From Nicotiana tabacum (lineage: Eukaryota; Streptophyta; Magnoliopsida; Solanales; Solanaceae), in contig NC_134103.1 of NCBI RefSeq assembly GCF_000715075.1, positions 52,568,730 through 52,632,729 on the forward strand: a stretch of 64,000 bases of DNA. The letters are read 5' to 3'. The number at the start of each line of letters is the position of its first letter. Within the stretch, counting starts at the first letter, position 1. Below the pieces are notes generated by a model that worked only from the letters and a program-made list of their open reading frames with translations, was not told where the DNA came from and made no database searches. This document shows positions 1 to 11,273 of this stretch, in pieces. The translations under genes were made by a program, and so were the position numbers.

Positions 1-471
1 GGTGTGCCTATTTCTATGATATCAAATTGGGGTGCACAGTTTACTGCTGAGTTTTGGAAGTCTTTATAGAAGTCATTGGGTTCTCAGGTTGAGTTGAGCA
101 CACCTTAGAGCTTGTGAGATTAATTTTGGTTGACATTGGAATGATCAGTTGTCGTTAGTAGAGTTTGCTTGTAATAATAGCTACTAGTCGAGTATACAGA
201 TGGCGTCGTTTGAAGCTCTATATGATCGTAAGTGTCGTTCACCGGTTGGGTGGTTTGAACCTGGTGAAGCACAACTATTGGTCCGAATTTGGTTCAGCAA
301 GCTTTGAAGAAAGTTGCATTGATACAAGAACGACTTCGAACAGCACAAAGCAGACCAAACTCCTATATGAATAAGCGAGTTCGTGATTTGCAGTTCATGA
401 ATGGAGAAAAAGTCTTTTTGAAGGTGTCCTCTATGAATGGAGTCATGAGATTCGGGCGCAGAGGCAAGCTA
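1..471 (+). pseudogene. Ty3/gypsy integrase C-terminal remnant
   Basis: The first bases translate as an integrase core stretch (GVPISMISNWGAQFTAEFW). After stops and frame changes comes the familiar pol C-terminal segment around 200-470, with YDRKCRSPVGWFE and later FLKVSSMNGVMRFGRRGKL. This is the region between the DDE core and the chromodomain of Ty3/gypsy chromovirus pol. The frame is broken by several stops, and the reading stops abruptly at 471, where an LTR-type TGTCACGACC sequence begins. It is a dead fragment whose upstream part lies outside the window. Confidence 0.8.
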
Positions 472-3130
472 TGTCACGACCCAAAACTCACTATAGGTGG
501 TGATGGCGTCCAATGTCGTCGTTAGGCAAGCCAACTGTGAACTGCCGATTTAATTATGAATTTTATTATTTCCGAAATCGTAGCTCTTTATTAGATAAAT
601 AAATCAACGCATAACAATCATGGGAATTTATAATTTTTAACAGAATAGATGATATAAGTGTGTAAATGCTAAGCAAAATATCAACAACTCCTAGAATATC
701 CCAAAACCTGGAGTCACAAGTGCACGAGCCTTTACTAAGGAGTACAATAATAATACAACATCTGTCTAGAGTGCAATGAGACACAATAAAATAAATAGTA
801 TGATGGTGACTCAGTAGACTGCGATGTATAGCCTGGAATACATCTCACATAAAGTCTCCTCAACAATTGCGCCTGCGCGCCAAGATAATCACCCAATGAA
901 CCTGTCAAATCCGGCACATTTAGTGCAGAAGTGCAGTATGAGTACGTAAATCAACGCGTACCCAGTAAGTATCTAGCCTAACCCCGGAGAAGTATTGACG
1001 AGGAGTCGACATTGACGCTTACTAGAGGTCCAATAAAATAATATAATAATTCATAATAGATATGATGTGCACAACGATGATGGGTAAATCTGTAAGTAGC
1101 ATAATCTTCCAAATATTTACTTCAAAGTATGAATTTCTCAATCTTGTATTCTACTATAACGGCTCAGAAATGTCAAGTGTCAATATCAGTGAATAAGGAA
1201 TACCATATAAAATGCTGGGCATCGGCAGAAAGATAATCTCGTGAGTGTTCGGACTACCAGCGACATAACGCACGATTATGTCGAGGTCATTCGGCCCGAT
1301 TTAAAATAATATGTACACTGCCGAGAGTCGAGCGACACGAACCATAGATGCATCTCTTATACTATCGAGGCATTCGGCCCGCTCCACAAGAAAGGAAGGA
1401 AATTACCGAATTACGAGACACGTGCTTACAATACAGTACATGAGCACAACGTGAATATAATCTTTACCGTTTCTCAAATAACTAGCCAACAACTCAAGGT
1501 TATAAAGCTCGGTCTAATATATTTATATGTTTCTAAATCAATTTCAGTTAAAATTTCAATTAATTAAGCTAGCAAAATGAGTCCAAACAATTCAAATATT
1601 ACATGATAAAGTCCAAAGTATACCCGGACATAAACATGCTTTAGCTACATGCAGACTCCCCTCACCTCGTGCGTACGTAGCACCCAAAACTAGTTGCACA
1701 TAACAATAAATATCACCTAGGGGTAGCTTCCCCCTCAAAAGGTTAGACAAGCGACTTACCTCGCTCCGAAGTTCCAAAACCGGCTCCAACGCCTCTCTAA
1801 CTCTTCAATTTAAGCCAAACGATCCGAAACTAATTAAACAACATGCAATTCAATCAAAATATACCCAATGCTTACAATTTAACAATTTATAACAATTCTT
1901 AACTCTGCTCGAAAAGTTAATAAAATCAACCTTCGGGCCCACGTTCCCGCATTCCGAAAATTTTTGAAGATAAACATTACCCATAATATTATGAACTCAA
2001 ATATATAATTTATTCCTAATTTTATTTCCAAAATCATGATCAAAAACAAAAATTATCAATTCTAGGTTTTTCCTCTTAAAATCCCACAATTTCCAAGAAG
2101 TTCCATAAATTTCCATGTAAAAATCCATATATAATCCAAGTATTTAACTTGTAATAACCTCGTGTTGCTTGAAGCAAAATCCCTCAAAATAGCTCCTCAA
2201 CTTCGGCCAACCCAAGAGAAAATGAGAGAAATGAGAGTAAGGTCTCAATTAAAAAGCACCAATGCCTAGCGATCATCGCACCTACGGCCACTTGACCGCA
2301 TCTGCAGTCCCGCAGGTGCGGTCCAACCATCGCATCTGCGAACACCCCACTGCCTCCAGCGCTTCGCTTTCGCGGACAAGGTTCTGCTTCTGCAAGTCCG
2401 TTTTTGCAGATTTTTCTCCGCTTCTGTGCATCTTCATCCCAGGCCCCATTCCGCTTCTGCGCTCCACTACCCGCACCTGCGAGCTCGCAGGTGCGGTAAA
2501 TTCCTCGCACCTGCAGATCCGGCCAACCTCACTCCTTCCGCTTATGCAACCCTTTTGGCCGCTTCCGCGAACTCGCATCTGCGGCCCATTCTACGCAGGT
2601 GCGATTGCACCAGATCTCAGCTGCCTCGACAATCCTTCCAAGTCCAAACTCGATCCGTTTCCAATCCGATTCGCACCCGAGGCCCCCGGGACCCCATCCA
2701 ATCATACCAGCACATCCCAATACATGATGCGGACTTAGTCGAAGCCTCAAACCATGCCAAAAAACATTAAAATTATGAATTGACAATCGAAACCTTTTTT
2801 AAAACTTTCAAACATTCCAAACTTCGACGAACGCGTCCTAATCATACTAAAACATTCTAGAATGACGCCAAACTTTGCATACAAGTCACAAATAACGATG
2901 CAAACCTATTTCAAGGCTCGGAACCTCAAACGGACATCGATAATACCAAAGTCCACTTCAAATCAAACTTAAGAAATTCTTATACTTCAACTTTTCATAA
3001 TAAGCACCGAAATGCTCCCAGGTGATCCGATACTCGACTCGAACATACGCCCAAGTCTGAAATTATCATACGAACCTATTGGAGCCTTCAAATCTCGATT
3101 TCGAGGTCTTTTACTCAAAAGTCAAACCTT
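472..3130 (-). repeat. Reverse-oriented Ty3/gypsy-type LTR, probably solo or truncated
   Basis: The sequence begins TGTCACGACCC at 472, which is the reverse complement of the GGGTCGTGACA that ends the LTR at 60,457. The following bases, including AGGCAAGCCAAC, also match the reverse complement of that LTR end. About 2.66 kb of non-coding, LTR-like sequence follows, close to the 2,666-bp LTR at 57,792. It carries the same kind of GC-rich short-repeat block (2,262-2,620). No matching primer-binding site or internal region adjoins it. The right boundary, near 3,130, is inferred from the change in sequence character and is uncertain. Short open frames here are not genes. Confidence 0.6.
2262..2620. 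repeat. Array of short degenerate palindromes in LTR
   Basis: Dense, irregularly spaced copies of CGCACCTGCG, CGCATCTGCG and GCAGGTGCG, mixed with CGCTTCTGC and CGCTTTCGCGG. Spacing is roughly 10-30 bases, and many units are near-palindromic around CANNTG. A related array lies in the other LTR at 58,195-58,530. The long open frames on both strands here come from the CpG-rich, stop-poor composition. Confidence 0.8.
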
Positions 3131-3877
3131 ATTCAATTCTTCCAACTTGGGGAACAAGCCCAAAAGGCAAATCCCAAGTTAAAGGCTACGGCCAAATTGA
3201 CACGGTTCGGAGACGTACGATTCCCGTTATTAAACAGGCCTTCGAATATTTTCACAAACTAGATAAAAAGGCTACCCTCGGCTAAATTTCTAAGGGTTTC
3301 GATAATATCGACTCTCGAAAACCCTAATGGGTACAAAGTCGTTTGAACTCTCAAACAAATTCTTTATTTTATGTTAAGGCATTATGAAACAAAGGGTCTC
3401 GACAATATCGATCCTTCAAAATCCTAATGGGTACAGAACCGTTCGAACTCTCGAGAAAACCCTTTATTTCGTGCTAAGGCACAACAAAATTTATATGATT
3501 AAACAATAAACTTTTCAAGCCGAAAAGGGGGAGAAAGCCATTCTTTTTGCTATGGTCGTATTGGCCTAATTCAAGAGCCTAAAGGGCCAGTTTATTTTTG
3601 AGAAAGCTTCCTCACTAAATTAAAACCTAAGGGTCATCCTGCTACAAGTTCGAGCAAGTACTCACTCGATTATAAGAACTACACTAGTTCGGCTTCGATC
3701 AAATTGCCTGAGCCTCGAACTTATGAATAAAATTTTCATAAGGCATAAACAAAACAAAATTTTCACAAGGCATAAATGAAATAAAGACAAGTCAGAAAGG
3801 AAAGAGATCTTTATATATCTGAGAATATTTACCAGATCCGATCAGGATCCTATACAAAAGATCAAAAGTGAAAAATC

Positions 3878-6376
3878 CTAAGGTTCCTGATCTTCTTCAG
3901 GGGCAGCTTCTTCTCCATCTAGGTCCTCCCCATTCTCGGACCCGCACTTGCTGCCATCATCATCATCATCATCGGAAGTGGCCAGCGCTCCAGCTTCGGC
4001 TTCACGAAACCTCGAGTGTGGATCTACTCGAGGGTTTCCCTCCGAGATTGACATTTGGCGAGTTTGGCAATCCAATATGCTCGAGTTTGAGCGATCTCGA
4101 CTGTCACTCTCGCTTGGACTAGAGCGACTTCAGCATCGGCCCGGTAGACGGCCACGATCGCATCTGCCTCGGCCTTTGCTTTTTCAGCTTCAGATTTGGC
4201 CTTGGCAAGTTCAAAAGCCAACCGAGCCTCGAGCTCCTCTATTTTCCTTACTTGAGCCGAGCTCTTCTCCCTCATGCCTCGAAGCTGAATTTCGACTGAT
4301 GAAAATTTGGATAAAGCAGTCTCTTTCTACAGCGAAGCGGTCTATGCCTTCTTTCCACCCCAAGGTCTCCGCCTTCATCATATTGACCTCCTCGCAGAGC
4401 TGCTCGATCCTCTCGACCTTCTGCTGCAGCTGTGAGATTGAAATATTAGCCACCTTTCCCGAATCGAGCCCATGAACATTTGAGATTTTCATTACCTGCT
4501 CGATCAGGTCGGTCTGATCTTGGTGAGCCTTGGCCAACTCGACTCGGAGGTCCTTGGTCTCCTCTTCTTTTTGCCCACAGAGAAGTTTAAGGGCATTCCT
4601 CTCCTCCGTGAGCCCTTGGAGGTCGACCTCACACCGACTCAGCTCAACTCGAGACCGAGAAAATGCTTTCTGGTGAAGCGCCGAGGCCTACACAGAAAAA
4701 GAAAAAAAGTTAGACAAGAAGAAAAAAATGAACACAAGTGTAACACCAACAAGGGGAGTTAAGGCTTACCCGATTCAGAGCTTGCTGCGCTTCGTTAAAA
4801 AGGCTTGATGCCTTGCCTGAGTCCCTCGAGACCTCTAAATCACTCAGACCGGTAAAGTAATCATGGAAGGAGTATTCCCTTCTATAGGCTCCTTTGATGG
4901 AGAGGGTCTTCAAGGCCTGAGCCTCTTGAATCATCTCCTCATAAAACGAGGGGAGCATCGGGGAGCCTCCAATTTCTATTGCCCCAAGTGAATCACTTGG
5001 GGCGTTCTCCTCATCTCGAGGGGCCGCGACAGTCGTACCCACCATTGGCTCAGTGTGGTGGGAGGCATCTTCGATCCTTAATGATTCGGGGGCTTCGCTC
5101 AAGTCTCTTCCTGAGACCCCCTCATCTCAAGATAGAGTTTCTGCAGCCTTCACTGATTCAGTGGCCTTTGGGGGCTCGGGGCTCGTTCCTACTCGGGCCA
5201 CCAGCCCGGAGTCGTCTTCTTCCGCTTCTTCGTCCTCCTCCCTTAGACGCCGACTTTGGTTAGGAGGATGATGTTCTTCCTCGGGTTACGAGCCTTCTTC
5301 TTCTTAGGTTCTGGATTCTCGGAAGGTGAGGACTTTTTCCTCTTTTTGTCCTTTGCCGGTTTCGGTGCCGGGATTGAAGTCTCTCCCTTACCAAATAGGG
5401 GCCTCATAACAGCATCTTTTCCAAGGCCGGTATGAAAGGAAGTTAAGTAAGAAATGCTTTGATAAAATCATTAAAGATGTGGAAAAGGGGCTTACCATGA
5501 GTTTTGGCTTCCCATCGGCCCTTTAATAAGTCACGCCATGAATGCTCGGCATACATAGAGGTCGAGGCCAGGTCCCGAACCCAACTCTTGAGGTTAAGGA
5601 TTGCACCGAGCATCCAAGAGACCGCTACATCACAGAATAATATATTAATGAGAAGAAGCAAAGGGGAAAAACAATTAATAGGAGCTAACAGGGGGATTGT
5701 ACTTACGCTTCATATTCTATTTCTCGGAAAATGGCATCTTCTCGGCCGGGATTAGGTCAAAAGTCCTCACTCGAACGAACCGGCCCATCCAGCCTCGGTC
5801 CTTGTCCTCGTCTATGCTCGAGAACAACACTTTGGTAGCCCGGCGTTGGAGTTTTATTAACTCGCCTCGATAGAGTTGGGGACTGTATAACCTAATGAGG
5901 TGGTCGAGGGTGAAAGGCATCCCCTCGACTTTGCTCACGAAGAATCGGAGGAGAATCACAATTCGCCAAAAGAAAGGATGGATTTTGCCTAGGGTTATTT
6001 GATACTGACTGCAAAAATCTACGACGATGGTGTCGAGGGGGCCCAGCGTGAAAGGGTAAGTGTAAACACTTAGAAACCCTTCCATATGGGTGGTGATGTC
6101 CTCTTCGGGGGTCGGGATCACCACCTCTTTGTCCTCCCAGTTGCAATCTTTCTTTACCTGCTTAAGGTATCCCTTAGTTATCTAGAATATATACATCGAC
6201 ACTGGCTCACATCGATCGGGAACCGACGAGGCTTTATCAGTCTTTAAATCAAAAGTGAGGACACACCCCCCGGGAACACACTCCTCGGGGCGCGGCTCCG
6301 CCGGTGTCTTGTCGTCGGCCGGCCGTGATGAAGAAGCGTTTTCCTTTTGAGGAACAGTTTTTGATGTTTTTGCCAT
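3878..6376 (-). pseudogene. Antisense extra ORF of Tat-type element (plant-mobile-domain-like), intron-containing
   Basis: Read on the minus strand it starts MAKTSKTVPQKE at 6,376, and exon 1 runs to about 5,717 with one in-frame TAG near 6,181. The core shared with the copy at 55,420 includes SVYTYPFTLG, IHPFFWRIVILLRFF and SSIDEDKDRGWMGR. A second exon near 5,625-5,496 (SWVRDLASTSMYAE) ends in CATG followed by GTAAG, a normal splice donor. Further exons hold a serine/acidic low-complexity part (5,280-4,750), a long coiled coil (about 4,540-4,030; ELAKAKSEAEKAKAEADA) and an acidic C-terminus ending EEDQEP at 3,878. The known family resembles plant-mobile-domain or transposon-derived proteins; its function is unknown. 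Stops and frame breaks make this copy a pseudogene. Confidence 0.65.
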
Positions 6377-6726
6377 TTTTGTATGGATTTGAAGTTAAAA
6401 ATAGATGGAGATGATAAGATTTAGTGTTTTGAGAAGAGGTTGGCAGTGAAAATCGTAGATTTGCAGATGAAGAAATTAGGAGATATAGAAAGCTTTGGAG
6501 ATTGGAAATTTGAAAGTAAAAGTTCAAAATGGTGGAGAGGGAGGCTATTTATAAACTTCACAATGGCAGTTCAATATTGGCGGTGACCGACCATCGACTG
6601 GCGTGCATTTAATGCCTTGGTAATTGTACAGACGAGACGTTTCAGTCGCTTACGTCACAAGGATGACATCATGACAGGTCAAGATATAAAATCGAAGGCT
6701 CAATTCGTTTCTTGTCATTATATTTC

Positions 6727-6745
6727 AAAAAACGAGGGGACTATC
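6727..6745 (+). other. Polypurine tract of plus-strand Tat-type element
   Basis: AAAAAACGAGGGGACTATC directly precedes the LTR. It matches in style the minus-strand tract at 7,424-7,441 (AAAAGGAGGGGGACTATC), including the ACTATC just before the LTR start. Confidence 0.6.
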
Positions 6746-7376
6746 TCTATTCGGTTAAAACTGGGCACACCCGAGTTTACTATTTGACCGAGACCAGGAG
6801 TTCGCATCGGAGGATGGCCTCGTAACGGAATAGGACATATCACGAGGATACGGTATCGAGTTCAGAACCGAGATAACTATCAAGATCGAGGCTAGTAGTG
6901 ATCGAAGCCAAACAAAACAGATATCGAGCAAGATCAAAGATATCACAAAGGCGAGATATCCGTGACTGGTCGAAGATCACTGTGTAAATCTCGGAACTGA
7001 TCAAATCAGAAATGGTTAATTAGTTAATCATGGAATTTCCTTGTGTAATTAGAGTTATACCATAAGTGGAACTCCTCTACTATATAAAGGGGAGTATTAA
7101 CCATTTTTAAGGGACAGTTCTCACATAAAAAAACAATACAATTTTCTTTCCTGTTGATATGATTGTTCATCAATTTTGCTTTATTTTCAACTATTTTGGT
7201 ATTAGTCAATTCGAGGGCGCCCTAGAGGGTTGAATTCCGTTTCAATACTGGTTCACTTTATTTTATAGTTTATTTCTGTTATTAATCTTCATATTTGTCT
7301 ATCGGTATTAAGTGAAATCGCGTATCCTTAGAATCTCATTATAAGTTTAATTATTATCCAATTTTAAGAGTAAACA
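6746..7376 (+). repeat. 3' LTR of plus-strand Tat-type element, with TATA box
   Basis: About 631 bp from TCTATTCGG, just after the polypurine tract (the expected initial TG reads TC), to AGTAAACA. A TATA box (TATATAAA, 7,081-7,088) sits in sense orientation about 290 bp from the end. The terminal TAAACA matches the end of the LTR at 10,657-11,273. Its right edge abuts a 46-bp remnant of the oppositely oriented LTR, so it appears to have landed inside that LTR, or recombined with it. Confidence 0.55.
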
Positions 7377-7422
7377 ACTTTATAATTCAAGTATTTAAAA
7401 CGAACCAATTTTACCCATTACA
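7377..7422 (-). repeat. Remnant of 3' LTR of minus-strand Tat-type element
   Basis: On the minus strand, TGTAATGGGTAAAATTGG matches the start of the 5' LTR (TGTTTATAGGGTAAAATCGG at 11,273), and the next ~30 bases also align (GTTCGTTTTAAATACTTGAAT versus GTTCGTATTAAATACTCGAAT). Only 46 bp survive before the plus-strand LTR takes over. Confidence 0.65.
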
Positions 7423-7423
7423 G

Positions 7424-7441
7424 ATAGTCCCCCTCCTTTTC
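7424..7441 (-). other. Polypurine tract of minus-strand Tat-type element
   Basis: The minus strand reads CGAAAAGGAGGGGGACTATC immediately before the LTR start TGTAATGGG. It lies only ~45 bases downstream of the sequence encoding YIDDMLVKSLNA, which exposes the internal deletion. Confidence 0.7.
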
Positions 7442-7453
7442 GGTGGCACATCT

Positions 7454-8158
7454 TTGTGCATTCAAAGACTTAACCAGCATATCATCTATGTAAACTTCCA
7501 TTATTTTCCTTATTTGCTTGTCGAACATTTTGCTCACAAGCCTCTAGTAAGTGACTCCGACGTTCTTAAGCCCGAAAGGCATCACATTGTAGCAATATGT
7601 GCCAAAGTTCGTTATGAACGAAGTCTTTTCCTGATCCTCTGGGTTCATTTTGATTTGATATTATCTGGAATAGGCATCGAGGAAACTCATCAATTCGTGC
7701 GCGGCCGTCTCATCAATCATTTGATCAATGTTTGGTAATGAGAACGAGTCTTTCAGGCACGCCTTATTCAGATCCTTATAATCTATGCACATGCGGAGTT
7801 TATTATTCTTTTTTGGAACTACTACTATATTAGCTAGCCAGTCAGGATACTTTACCTCCCAGATTGAACCGATATCAAGCAATCAAGTTACCTCTTCTTT
7901 GATAAATCTATTTTTGCCCTCGGCAATAGGGTGTTTCTTCTGCCTTACCGGAGGGATGTTGGGGTCCAGGCTTAACTTGTGCAAGACCACTTCTAGTGGA
8001 ATACCTGACATATCCGCATGCGACCACGTGAAACAATCAACATTATATTTAAGAAATTCTATAAATCCTGACCTGAGCTCGGGGTTTAATCCTGTCCCCA
8101 AGTGGAACTTCCTCTCCAAGAACTTCTCGAACAATGCAACTTGTTCGAGTTCTTCCAC
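7454..8158 (-). pseudogene. Ty3/gypsy reverse transcriptase fragment
   Basis: Minus-strand translation gives the N-terminal RT region (PPVRQKKHPIAEGKN), a stop, then DIGSIWEVKYPDWLANIVVV, MCIDYKDLNKAC and LPNIDQMIDE. After another frame change it gives PFGLKN and the catalytic YIDDMLVK near 7,486. These are RT fingers and palm motifs typical of Tat/Ogre-type elements. The reading ends ~40 codons after the active site because of the internal deletion. The upstream protease frame (8,285-8,881) belonged to the same polyprotein. Confidence 0.85.
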
Positions 8159-8284
8159 TGTGGATTTGGTTGCGTCCGTTTCTTCTGGTACCTAGAAATA
8201 CCTCGGTACCTGATAAGATTCTGATGGCTCCTCCCGTTTGTCAACTTCGTTTGGCTCGGGAGCAGGCGTCAGTTCCTGTAATTG

Positions 8285-9247
8285 TTACGCCGCATGTTCC
8301 TTCCCTTTACTACTAGAAACTGAGATTGCGTTTATCTCCCTTGTCACCGGTTGATCTCCTCTTATTTGTTTAATTCCCTCTAGAGATGGGAATTTCAAAA
8401 GTTGGTGATATGTTGATGGCACAACCTTCCTCTCGTGTAGCCATGGTCTTCTAAGAATGATGTTATAGCCTATCTCACTGTCTACTTCTTCAAACAGAGT
8501 CGTCTTCATGACCCCTTCGGCGTTTGTGGGCAGCAGGATCTCCCCTCGGGTTGTCACACTTGTTAAGTTGAAACCGGCAAGGAGCTTTGTTGCCGGAATG
8601 ATGCTTCCGGTTAGCTTAGCTTGTTCTAGCACTCTCCATTGGATAATATTGGATGAACTCCCTGGGTCCACCAAAACACGTTTAATTTTAAAATGTAAAA
8701 CATTAAGAGAAATTACCAGGGCATCTTTGTGCGGTAATAGGAGTCCATCGGCGTCCTCCTCCGTGAAGGTGATATCGTCCTCGGCGACTTCTCGGAGTCT
8801 TTTGCTATGGGTCACCGATACCTTTGTCTTTTTTGCTGGTGAAAAGGTTACACCATTAATCTCGTTTCCGCCAAAAGTCATGTTGATCGTTAGACGAGGA
8901 GGATCTTCTCCTATCTTCGATGGTTCTGCGTTATCCCTATTGCGACCGTAGTTATTTTTAGCTCGGTCGCTTAAGAACTCTCAGAAATGGCCGTTTTTCA
9001 GCAATGTCGCCACCTTCTCGCGCAACTGTCGGCAGTCCCCAGTCCGGTAGCCATTAGTCCCATGATACTCACACCATAGATTAGGATCCCTCTGGCTGGG
9101 ATTGGATCTCATCGGCCTCGGGAACCGTGCTTCCTTAATGTTCCTCATCATCGATACCAGTTCCACCATGCTGACATTGAAATTATACTCGGACAATCTG
9201 GGATAGGTGGAAACCCGGGAGCCCGATATCTCTTTCTCCTGCAACAA
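8285..9247 (-). pseudogene. gag zinc-finger region and aspartic protease of Tat-type element
   Basis: The segment 9,247-8,981 encodes PNLWCEYHGTNGYRTGDC, the CxxH...C-type motif found at the gag/protease boundary of these elements. After a TAA, the frame from 8,881 encodes a retropepsin-like domain with VLVDPGSSSNI (active-site DPGS instead of DTG, common in this group) and NIILRRPWLH. The protease domain itself is open from 8,881 to 8,285. It was part of one polyprotein with the gag above and the RT below. Confidence 0.75.
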
Positions 9248-9408
9248 TCTATTATTTCGGCCACGGTGAACTCTTCTATCGGTAGTGAACCTGTCCGCTG
9301 ACCGAAAACCTCTACCGCGTCCTTCGGTCCTTTCGTAGGGGCAAACTAGCCTTAAGAAGACCGTCGATCTGTGTCTAAATCATCTTTCAACTTTTCCTTA
9401 TTCTTCTC

Positions 9409-10552
9409 TCAGTCCCGACCCTTGGTTGATGCCGTGAAATCGAGTTGATCATCCTCTATTCTTATCTTTGATTCATAGCGGTTGTGGACATCTCCCCATA
9501 TTGTTGCCCGAAACTCAAGCAAACTTTCTTTCAGTTTTCGGAAAGTGTCAGAGCTCCTCGGGTTCAGTCCCTTAGTAAATGCCTCAGGTGCCCATTCATC
9601 TGTCACGACCGGTAGCAACATCTTTTCCTTCTGGAATCTAGTCACGAACTCTCGCAGCAATTCAGATTCTTCTTGCGCAATTCTGAATATGTCGGCCTTT
9701 CGGGCCTGTACCTTCCTGGCCCCGCTATGGGCCTTGATAAAAGAATCTGCGAACATCTCAAAGGAATCTATTGAGTGCTGGGGTAGGAATGAGTACCATG
9801 TGGGCCCCATCTTTGAGGGTCTCCCCGAACTTCTTCAACAAGACTGACTCAATCTCGTGCGGAGCTAAATCGTTTCCTTTCACTGCCGTTGTATAGGTGG
9901 TGATGTGCTCCTGAGGATCCGAAGTCCCATCGTATTTTGGCACATCTGGCATTTTAAACCGCTTCGGGATTAACTCTGGTGTATCGCTCGGTATGAACGG
10001 CAATTGGGTATATTTCTTGGAGTCCGATCCTTTCAACACTGGCGGTGCGCATGAGATTTGATCCATTCGGGCATTTATTTCCCTCGTAAATCGCATAAAT
10101 ATGGTTTTAAAGGGATCATTCTCATTATTGTTACCAAATCTGCTGTCCTTCCCCCCGGCCCCGTCGAAGTCGACCTTACCCCTCGGGGTGTTGTTATTAA
10201 CCCTTTGTGCTATTTGATTTGCGGGAGCACCGGGAGGAACTGGACCTCTTCCATTCGCGTTGTTGGAAGCACCCGACAACGCTTGCCTCAACTCTATCAT
10301 GGCCTGATCTTGTCGCGAGAGATGGACCATAATAGTCTTTTGTTGTTCCCTCAGGATTCTCATCCTTTCCGCAACGTGCTCGTCTTCAGCATCATCAGGA
10401 GTTGCCTCCCGAATGTGTCGTGGATATTGTCCTCCATGGACCGGCATTGATACATCCTCCTCGTTGCGGGTATCACTGATCGAATCTTTATGTTGAGAGT
10501 GATCTACTTAGGACACAACGTTGTGTGTGATGTTGACATCGTTATCTGCCAT
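9409..10552 (-). pseudogene. gag of Tat-type element
   Basis: The likely original start is ATG at 10,552 (MADNDVN), because this is the first ATG after the primer-binding site and leader. A TAA follows after 14 codons, and the next open part starts at 10,447. The retrotransposon-gag core includes DVPKYDGTSDPQEHI and, after a frameshift near 9,785, SFEMFADSFIKAHSGARK and LREFVTRFQKE. These match the usual gag arrangement of Tat/Ogre elements. At least one stop and one frameshift make it non-functional. Confidence 0.8.
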
Positions 10553-10636
10553 TTTTACGATTTTTCGTTAAGAAACAAAGAATTAAACAGATTAGTAATA
10601 GATACAAGGATCAACTCAATTATGCAACTGTCTAAG

Positions 10637-10656
10637 TCCCACGGTGGGCGCCAAAC
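10637..10656 (-). other. Primer-binding site of Tat-type element
   Basis: On the minus strand, GTTTGGCGCCCACCGTGGG follows the LTR end TAAACA directly. TGGCGCC-type primer-binding sites are the rule in Ogre/Tat elements. This fixes both the orientation and the LTR boundary. Confidence 0.8.
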
Positions 10657-11273
10657 TGTTTACCCGTAAAACGGTACAGTTGAATTTGTAACGTGGTTTA
10701 TAGACAAACGAATCGATTTAATCCCAAAATGATAAATAAATTAAATAAAATACAAGACTTAGCGTTGAAATCGAGATAAGACAACAAATAGCTTAGTTCC
10801 GGAAGGAGAGCTTCCGAGGGCAGTGATAAGAATATCAATAGACAGGAAATAAAGTATTATTGAGCTTAGAGGAATGTGTAGTACAAGTTTGTCAGAAAAT
10901 TCGTGTCTTTTACAATGGTTGTTGAAGTCACTATTATAGTTGTACCTAGGGAACAAGGTCTTAGGATCAAGCCCCTCTTAACTGACAATTATGGGGGCCA
11001 TTGATGAATGTGTAACGGCATGCTATGAATGCCAAAATTCTCTATAACGGATTGTGTATTTAATACTGAAGAATATTCTTCATTGAATGTCATCGGGTGG
11101 CAAATATTCGTTTATCTTCATTAGCTATATTGCCTTCGGGGTCTTCCCGGTGCCAATCGAAACTTCTGTCCCCGGTCTTGGTTTCTATTTGCCTCGCTTT
11201 CCGTCTGCCTCTGGTTCCACGTGTCGCTTTATTATTCGAGTATTTAATACGAACCGATTTTACCCTATAAACA
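10657..11273 (-). repeat. 5' LTR of Tat-type element
   Basis: About 617 bp, starting on the minus strand TGTTTATAGGGTAAAA at 11,273 and ending TTTTACGGGTAAACA at 10,657. The two ends are imperfect inverted repeats. It is followed by the primer-binding site. Confidence 0.75.

Larger units (their letters stand above)
3131..6745 (+). mobile_element. 3' internal part of a Tat-type LTR element
   Basis: The stretch ends in a polypurine tract and an LTR on the plus strand (6,746-7,376) and carries a long ORF in the antisense direction (3,878-6,376). An extra antisense ORF between pol and the 3' LTR is known from Tat-lineage Ty3/gypsy elements. The first ~740 bases are non-coding and contain a repeated phrase, CTAATGGGTACA, near 3,325 and 3,425. 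No gag or pol of this copy is present, so the element is truncated on its 5' side. Confidence 0.6.
7377..11273 (-). mobile_element. Internally deleted Tat/Ogre-type Ty3/gypsy element
   Basis: Order on the minus strand: 5' LTR (11,273-10,657), primer-binding site, gag, zinc-finger and aspartic protease, RT up to the YIDDM active site, then almost at once a polypurine tract and the beginning of the 3' LTR. RNase H and integrase are missing, so the copy could not transpose by itself. Frameshifts and stops are scattered through gag-pol. RT and gag motifs and the TTTGGCGCCCACC primer-binding site fit the Tat/Ogre group. Confidence 0.8.

Noticed and set aside
2184..2786. Overlapping long open frames on both strands
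   Set aside because: They lie in the CpG-rich palindrome array of an LTR. Stop codons are rare there by composition, and the translations are repetitive (CEHPTAS, RTCELAG) with no domain.
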